In this document: positions 57,172 through 64,000 of the stretch, piece after piece | Numbering within the stretch: position 1 is the first letter of the stretch | Layout of the letters: every line of letters begins with the position of its first letter | Assembly (NCBI GenBank): GCA_000151295.1 | Contig: GG745340.1 | Coordinates: 434,593 to 498,592, forward strand | Direction of reading: 5' to 3' | Length of the DNA: 64,000 nt | Source of the DNA: Allomyces macrogynus ATCC 38327 | Lineage: Eukaryota; Blastocladiomycota; Blastocladiomycetes; Blastocladiales; Blastocladiaceae | Notes under the pieces: generated by a model | Seen by the model: only the letters and a program-made list of their open reading frames with translations | What the model was told of the DNA's origin: nothing | Database searches by the model: none | Translations under genes and position numbers: made by a program

Positions 57172-58839
57172 TTACGCGACAAACGTCATGATCGTTACGT
57201 AAAAAGCAGCCACGAGCCCAATTACGATCAGGAACCAGTCGAGCGCGCGCGCCCAGACGCCCTGTTCTGGGAACGCGCGTAGATGGTACGCGGCGGGCCA
57301 GACAAACGACAATGGGACGCAGCCAATCCCGCCAATCACGGACACCAACTTGCCGAGAATATCGCCCGTCAGGTACGCGAGCACGAGCACAAAAATGACG
57401 AGGCAGAGTCGGATCAGGTTCTGCACCCAGTAGAGCTTGCGTGCCGTCCAGGGCAGCGCCGCGAATCGTGCCGCCGTATCGACCGTGTGAATCGAAACAG
57501 ACGCGGCCGAAGCGATACGGAGCAGCGCACCGCGCGCCTCGTCGCGCTCCACGTCCTTGGCATACTGGGCCTCGCGCCGCAGCGTCGCCTTGGCGTAGCC
57601 GTACGCGACGAGCTTGAGCACTTCGCGCTCCACGATTTCGGTTGCCGGGAAGAGCATGAGCGGCCACGTGCACACGATCGCCACGATGTAGAGCAGGTAG
57701 ATGATCGAGACAAACGTGTTTTCGGGCAGGTTGAAGAGGACCTAGCAGGAGCGTCGTGGGGGCGGCGGTGGTGAGGAAACGAACGGCAGCCAGTGCGCGA
57801 ACGACAAGATCAATAACGTACGATCGTCTTCACGTTTTCGCCCCACGACAGGTACACGGTCGAGCCAATGAAAACGTAGACGGCGGTCGTGATGATCATG
57901 GCGACAATCAACACCATGCCGAACCTCTCGGGCCGCTTCATCGAGTTGGCAATTGGCAAGACAATCGAAATGCCCTCAAACTATCAAGAAGATAGCGCAG
58001 GATGTCCAAATGGTGAGCGGAACTTCTATAAGAGCAGCCTCAAACCAAACAGAAGCGGTCCGTACCGTATAGCACGCGGTGCCGATATAAAGCGCAAAGC
58101 GCGACGGGTTGAACTGCACAATCGAGTCGTCGACGTGCCCGACCTCAACGAGGTGGTCGACCGCGTAGTAGCTCACGACGACGAGCCCAAACGCGACAAA
58201 GATCATGCCCATCATCGAGAAGATGGCAAAGCTTTGGATGCGGCGAATCATTGACGCCGGAATGTACAGGCACCCTTGGATGACGAGGAAGACCCACGGC
58301 GAAACGTGGACGGCGCCATGGCTGAACCGCGACACGACCTCGACCGAGTTGTTGACGACGACTATCAGGCGGCGGAGAGTTAGTCAGTGGGACGAGCAAC
58401 TTGCACAGTTGCTCGAAAAAAGGCGCTGATGCGGCGCGTACAGTTGGTATATGCCGCGCAAAACCCGATTTGACTGAGCCCGACCGACAAGAGCACGATA
58501 TGGAACATGACCGGGCCGAACAGGTGGTGGCCGATTTCCTCGAAGGAGCCGGGTACGATCTTGCGCACGTTGACGAGCAACAGCATGCCAATCGTGCCGA
58601 GAATCGCGAGCACGCCGAGAATCGCGACCGAGAAGGCGAACCCGCCATCGACAAAGGCCTATTTTCGAAGTCGAGGAACGCGTCAGGGACGTGCTTGAGT
58701 CGTGGCGTGGACGATACGGAGTTGATCCAATGCGTACGCCGCCCAAGAAGAGGACGCCGGTCCCGATAAACGACTTGATCAAGAGCAGAAAGGCGCGGCC
58801 AGCGCCTGCCGTGCCCGCAGGAACGTCAATCGCCGTCAT
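57172..58839 (-). CDS. AVT3/AVT4-like amino-acid transporter (AAAP family), second copy, 447 aa
   Basis: Paralogue of the transporter at 35006-36955. Five exons: 58839-58738, 58658-58442, 58361-58066, 57980-57822, 57741-57172; the sum is 448 codons. It begins MTAIDVPAGT and enters RAFLLLIKSFIGTGVLFLGG (TM1, nearly identical to the first copy). Then SFEEIGHHLFGPVMF, GLSQIGFCAAY, IRRIQSFAIFSMMGMIFVAF, FEGISIVLPIANSMKRPERF, VLFNLPENTFVSIIYLLY, CVPLSFVWPAAYHLRAFPEQ and a last TM LDWFLIVIGLVAAFYVTI. The cytosolic loop before the late TMs is longer than in the first copy (KATLRREAQYAKDVERDEAR). It has no counterparts of the two tiny exons of the first copy. A cataaaac element at 59048-59056 (minus strand), about 210 bp upstream, may be the TATA. 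Confidence 0.87.
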
Positions 58840-60054
58840 GGTTCAGGCACGCGAACAGTCGAGGCGCGGCTGGCGAGTTGACAAGAGCCGCGACTGATGG
58901 GGTCGAGAATTGATGCCGCTGGTCGAGCTTGCTCAACCAACTTGAAGAGGTCCTTAGCGGAGCAGAGAGGGAGGTGCACAGTTGATATGCGAATGCACGA
59001 GGCACAGCCAGATTATGGAGAGGCTCTAGTTGCGCGGGCATGGCCCCGTTTTATGCGTCGGCGACAGATCTCATGATGGCGGGCCCATGATGGCCGGATG
59101 CACGATGAGCAGCATCCTCGACCAAGGCTGCGCGGCTGTGCACGTTGCGCGCGCACAAATCGCCCCTTGCGTCGGTCAGTCGCCAGCGTGGTTGGCCCAC
59201 GCGTGTTCCGTTGCGCGCGCCATGGATGGGCGCGTTTCGGGGCCCCAAGCACGCCGGCGTCGGTGGCCAACAGGCGTCGAATCATGATGATGATGGCGAC
59301 GAGCGCGGATGCAACGGAGCTCGACTTTGTGTTGTTTCACAAACTGTTGGTCATGTTGGGTTTGATGCCTTGCTGTTTCCTCTCTTGGCCACCAAGGAGA
59401 GAGGGATTGGCAGTGGTGGCAAGCAGTGGCAACAAGGGAAGGTTTGGCGCTTGGCATTTCGCCCGATTCCAGGTTTGGCCTGGCGCCTTCGCCTCGCCAC
59501 GCCACCGCGCGCCCACTGTTCTTCGGCCGAAACCCAACGCCCATCCACGTTCTGACCACGCATCCCAAATGATTCAGGGCTCGTCACGACGCGTCTCCCA
59601 GCATGTCCAACAACAAACCGTGGTCTGCCTGGTGAGGAATCGCGCCGGACCTGGGTTGATCGTCGTTGATCGCAAGCCAGATGCGTGCGTGCCAGCGAAC
59701 CCCAACGAACGGTGAAGCCAAGTGCAAGACTCTGTTTCGAATGTTACAAATGGTTCCATCCCCACTCACGCCCAGGTCGGCAATCAGCCTTTGGTCAGAC
59801 TCCCCCGCCGCCAAACTCTCTCCGCGCGCGCCATTCGAACCCCCCGCCGGGCCGGAACGAATGGGGCGCGGCCGACGGGGCTCTTGACGCTCGCCCGGGA
59901 CCCTTGTCCCCCCGCTCGCGCGCGCGCAAATGGGCGATGCATAGCAATACATTTTTTTTGCACCGAATGGGTTTGGTATCCACGTTGTCGTCCGTCGACC
60001 AACGTGCTCTCCGCGGGGTCGGAAAAAAGCCAATCATGCAAGACGAACGAGCGG
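58840..60054. other. 1.2-kb intergenic region
   Basis: Contains the promoter side of the second AVT-like gene and the 3' flank of the histidine kinase. A short T-run (ttttttttg) lies at about 59952. Several overlapping frames near 59100-59700 lack recognisable content. Confidence 0.4.
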
Positions 60055-63000
60055 TCATGGCGCGTCGCTGCCGCGGTCGCGGTGCTGTAAATGGTCGTGC
60101 GCGTTCTTGAGCGCGCGGATCACGGCGTCGCGCTTGACGGGTTTGGGGACAAAGTCGTCCATGCTAGCGGGGACAGTGGTGAGCAACACGGATTGATCTG
60201 ACGGCCCATGCCGGCAATCGGAGTGAGAAGAGAATACGAACCCCGCCTCTTGGCACGCGGTTTGCTCGTCTGGTAATGCCGACGCCGTCATGGCGCAAAT
60301 CCACGGCGAGACCGTGGCCGCCGCCTGTGTGCTCCTTGCGTGCCGAATACGCCGCGTCGCTTCCAAACCGTCCTACACCCCGTACCACATCGTTAGCAAC
60401 TTGCGCTCTCCCACACCCGACACTCCACCAAAAGGCAAAACCAAACGCACCATGACCGGCATCGACACGTCCATGAACACGACATCAAACGCCCCGCGCT
60501 CGACCAGTTCCACCGCCTCGCCGCCATGATTCGCCGTCGTGATCGCTGTGACGCCAATCGACTTGAGCAGCTTTTGCGCGACTTTCAAGTTGATCACGTT
60601 ATCGTCAACGACCAAGACCGCCTGCCGCATCCAGTCCTCGCGCTCGGGCGTCGCGATCGTGCGCGTCGTCGTCGCTGTCGACGTCGGCGTTGATGGTGCC
60701 GGGGACGGCGTCGCCATTGGTTCAATCAACGGCGGGAGCACCGCGGGCGGTGTGGCCGCGGCGGGACTCCCGCGGCTCGGGAAGTCCGCGACGAACGGGC
60801 GGTCCAGGACCGTGTGCAGCATCACCGAGTCGTGCCGCTGGATCCCCGGGAACGCCGCGGCAGCAGCAGCGGCGGCAGCGGCAGCGATCGCAGGTGAGCT
60901 CGCGTCGGGGGCGCGGACGGCGACGGGCACGGCGACGGCGACTTGAGCCGGGACGACGGTCGGCAGGGGTGCCGCGACGTCGGTCGCGGGCATGGCCGGC
61001 GCGTCGCGCATCTGCGCGTGCAAGTCGACAATTTTGTGCAGAACGCCGCTCAAGCGACAGCCGCTTGACGGGTTTCCGCAACACGTAGTCGAACCACGTC
61101 ATGTCGACCGTCAGCTCGTCCCCGCGCCCGCGGCGCGTGAGCAGCGCAATCGGGCCGATCGCCTGCAATGCCAGCAACTCGGCGCGCAATTCCTGCCGCC
61201 GTCCCCTGGTCCCATCGGTCGCGGTGCCGGGCGCCGTTGCCGGTGCAATCAACGCACGCTCGACCACCAGAAATGCAACATGGATCGGCTCAACGTGCGC
61301 GGCATGCAACCGGCGCGCGACGCGCTGCGCCTGCGCGACGGTCGGGACACACGTGTACGCGCACCCGATCGCATCGAGCAAACTGCTGAGAGACCGCGCC
61401 GACGACGCGAGCTTTGGGTCCGGGACGACCACGAGTTCGAGCCCAGCCCACGGGGACCCTGGCGGGGCCGCGGGCGCCTGCCAGAGCGGTTCCCATGCGA
61501 CCGCGGCCGCTTGCACGACGTCGTCGTGATCCCCGGCGTGCGCGCCGCCCGCGTACTGCATGCGCAGCGAGAACGAGAAGACGGTGCCCGCGCCAGGCGC
61601 GGACTGGACGGCCATTTGCCCGGCGTGCAATTCCACAAGCCGTGCTGAGACGGCGAGGCCCAGACCGGTCCCGTGCTGGCGCCGCGCGGCACCCGACTGG
61701 CCCTGCTGGAATCGCTCGAAGAGACGGCCCATATCGTGCTGGTGGATCCCGCAGCCGGTATCGACCACGTAAAAGTAGAGGTACCCGGCGTGACCGCCGA
61801 GCGAGTTGGTGCGCGTGCGGGCCTGGGATGCGGCGCGTGAGGAGAGCTGGTCCGGTGCCGAGGCGCTCGACGCAGACGTGGCCTCGCGTTTCCTGGAGCC
61901 GGGCGACAGGCTGGCTTTCCTGTCCCAGTCTAGGTATAGCAAGACGGTGTGAGCGGGATCGGCTCCAAAACCATCCATTCGACAAAGAAATTAACGTACC
62001 AGCAGGCGTCGCCGACTCGACAGGCCGGCCCGCACGATCAATCGAGTCTGGCGAGACCGCGACGAGCGTGGCCGGTGTGACCCCCAGCGCCGGGTTGCGG
62101 AAATCGAGTTTGCGCACAGACGTGAAGACGGCCGGGTCGACCACGCGCCGAGGTCTCGTCGACACAATGACCAGAATCTCGCCCTGTTCGGTGAACTTGG
62201 CCGCGTTGCCCAACAGGTTTGCGAGAATCTGCGTGACGCGTGTGCGGTCGCCCGCGACCACCTCGGGTACGTCGGCGTCGAGAATGTAGTTGAGGGCCAC
62301 ATCAATGTGCTCGAGCCTTGGTGCGACGAGGTCGAGACACGCTTCGATGCACGTGCGTAAGCGGAACGGCGCGTGCGCGAGAACGAGCGCTTCGCCAGCG
62401 GTCCCTTGGTGGTGCAGCTTGGCGAGATCGAGCAGATTGTTGATCAGGTTGCCGAGCAGGTTAGCGCTCGACAAGACGATTTCGAGCGATTCGCGCACTT
62501 CGTGACAGAGCGGCACGTTCGACGACTCGTCGAGCAGGACATCGACCATCCCGACAATTGCGTTCATAGGCGTGCGCAGCTCGTGCGACGTCGTGGCCAG
62601 TAGATCGTTGGTGGCGACCACTTGCTCGAGCGCGGACGTACGTGCAGCCTCGGCGGCGGTGCGCGCCGAGTTGGCCGCCGACAGCTCGTGTCGGAGCCGG
62701 CGCGTGCGGTCGCGCGCGTGCGCGAGGTCGAGCGCCGTCTGGATGTAGTGCAGCGGGTCCTCGTAGTGCAGGATTTCGTTGACCGACGATATCACGGGAC
62801 TAAGCATAGGGTGGAATTTCAGCGCAAGGGTCCCACCGGCTCGGGGAAATCGTGTCGTTGGCTATGTACGCACCCTTCCTTGGTCGCACACAGCACCAGC
62901 AGGCCACGACGGCTGCCGTAATTCATTTGCATAGCAATAGCATTGACGAACCTCGTGCACCCGATCAGACATGCGAGATCGACGCCCGAGAACCGGCTGG

Positions 63001-63953
63001 CGCGACCAGGTGCCATGGAGCTAACGGCGCGGAAGCGCGTCTGGTCAGCACGGCGATGCGCGAAGAGTGTGACACGCGTCACTGCCAAGGCGTACCAGTA
63101 AATGCGGTCGTGCGTGTCGACAATATGGTCAGCAAACAAGCGCGCCGACGAGTTGGGCGCGGCCGGGTGGTACTCGGCAATGCACCGCAGGCCCGACGCC
63201 GTCCAGTCCGGCTGGACAACATCGTCTCCTGCACCGGGTCCACTCGTCACGAGCTCGGCGGGCGCGGGTGCCGCGGCCACGGGATCGTGCGCCAGCTCCA
63301 TGAACATGAGTACCGACGCGAACCCGGGCACCGACTGCGCGATGGCGCGCACAGCGAGGTGGCACACGCGCTCGAGCGGCAACGCCTTGTACTCGTCCTC
63401 GGAATCGACGTGGTGGTCCTGCACCAAAGGCGCGGTTGACGAGCTGTTGCTCCCGCCATGCACTGCCGCCAACGTCGCACCACTGCTGGCGCGGTCGACG
63501 CCCGGCGACTCGGCGATCTGCTCATGCCGCAGCCGCGCCGTCAATTCGCGCAGCGGGCGGCGTGCGCCGTCATGCATGCCGTACTGGCGGCGGTTCGCCT
63601 CGCGGATCATGTCGCCAAGTTCCGACTCGAGCCGGTGCAGCCTTGCCGGCATGGAGAAGGCCACGGGGACGACCCAGAACAGCATGGCCGAGGTCAGGCA
63701 CGAGACGGCGGCGGTGATGACTTTGGTCACGACGAGCACGACCGAGTCGCTCGAGAAGCGTAATGCGTGCAAGATGTGCGTCGCGCCACAGCACAGAATA
63801 AACGCCTGGAACAAGACCAGCATGCCGCGGTAAGTCGGGGCCCGTGGCTCCAACGAGCTGCCGCTGGAAGAACGCGATCATGCACGGGATCGCCACGTAG
63901 GCGAGGCCAATGAGCAGGTCGGCCGTCATTTCAATGGTCATGAGCACCGGCAT
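60055..63953 (-). CDS. Ethylene-receptor-like hybrid histidine kinase, about 1198 aa
   Basis: Hybrid two-component sensor. Exons: 63953-62874, 62799-62000, 61929-60451, 60372-60242, 60163-60055. The N-terminus resembles the plant ETR1 ethylene-binding domain: TM1 ADLLIGLAYVAIPCMIAFFQ, TM2 VLFQAFILCCGATHILHALR with the Cys and His spaced as in the copper site of ETR1, then TM3 VVTKVITAAVSCLTSAMLFW. A GAF-like region follows (VCHLAVRAIAQSVPGFASVL). The kinase core has the H-box LATTSHELRTPMNAIVGMVD, N-box ILANLLGNAAKF, G-boxes VVDTGCGI and HGTGLGLAVSARLVELH. A degenerate receiver (LELVVVPDPK...YVLRKPVKRL) and a canonical one (VLVVDDNVINLKVAQ, FDVVFMDVSMPVM, MDDFVPKPVKRDA) complete it. One extra base near 63863 and one near 61055 must be skipped to keep frame. 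An in-frame TGA lies shortly upstream of the ATG, but a leader exon near the window edge is possible. Confidence 0.85.
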
Positions 63954-64000
63954 GCCTCTGGCGCCGTGGCCATTGCGTCATTGCTGTCGCGCGCGGCGCG

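Overview
The window reads as a GC-rich nuclear contig of a fungus. Genes carry many short spliceosomal introns (mostly 60-110 nt, GT..AG), and the set includes a Zn2Cys6 regulator with a fungal transcription-factor domain, DUF4246 proteins, actin, a fungal-type PDX1 and AVT-like vacuolar amino-acid transporters. A CaMKK with an RP-insert, a SPATA5L1/AFG2B ATPase, an 86-aa UQCRH-type hinge protein and an ethylene-receptor-like hybrid histidine kinase together suggest an early-diverging zoosporic fungus (Blastocladiomycota or chytrid-like); that placement is inference. TAA, TGA and TAG all end recognisable genes; TAG follows a perfect SKL peroxisomal signal in one of them.

Layout. 0-2 kb: 3' part of MSH5, broken by two in-frame TAGs and a frameshift. 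2.3-8.6 kb: a local duplication cluster with a truncated LRR gene, a DUF4246 scrap, an intact DUF4246 gene and an intact F-box/LRR-like gene. 9-14 kb: box C/D snoRNP assembly factor BCD1, AFG2B/SPATA5L1 (three apparent 1-nt deletions) and UQCRH. 14.6-21.3 kb: a low-complexity hypothetical protein, a peroxisomal acyl-CoA oxidase, a decayed DUF4246 copy and a GRDP-like fragment. 22.8-30.3 kb: a proline-rich four-TM protein, nucleoporin NSP1/NUP62 (interrupted by a 100-N gap and an AT-rich island) and gamma-glutamyltranspeptidase. 31.6-37 kb: a CaMKK and the first AVT-like transporter. 38-47.4 kb: D-amino-acid oxidase (SKL), the Zn2Cys6 factor, an F-box-like protein and PDX1. 47.4-50.4 kb: gene-poor, less GC-rich DNA and an LRR-like remnant. 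50.6-58.9 kb: RINT1/Tip20-type tether, actin and the second AVT-like transporter. 60-64 kb: the ethylene-receptor-like histidine kinase.

There is no operon logic. The genes are ordinary housekeeping functions: meiosis, snoRNP and ribosome biogenesis, respiration, peroxisomal oxidation, nuclear pore, glutathione and vitamin B6 metabolism, Golgi-ER tethering and cytoskeleton. They are mixed with sensing and signalling genes. The most interesting item is the ethylene-receptor-like kinase. A second theme is that at least five otherwise good genes contain single-base indels next to short C or G runs, which points to consensus errors rather than true pseudogenes.

Exon coordinates were derived by hand from splice-site consensus, reading frame and family conservation. 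No search or alignment program was run.
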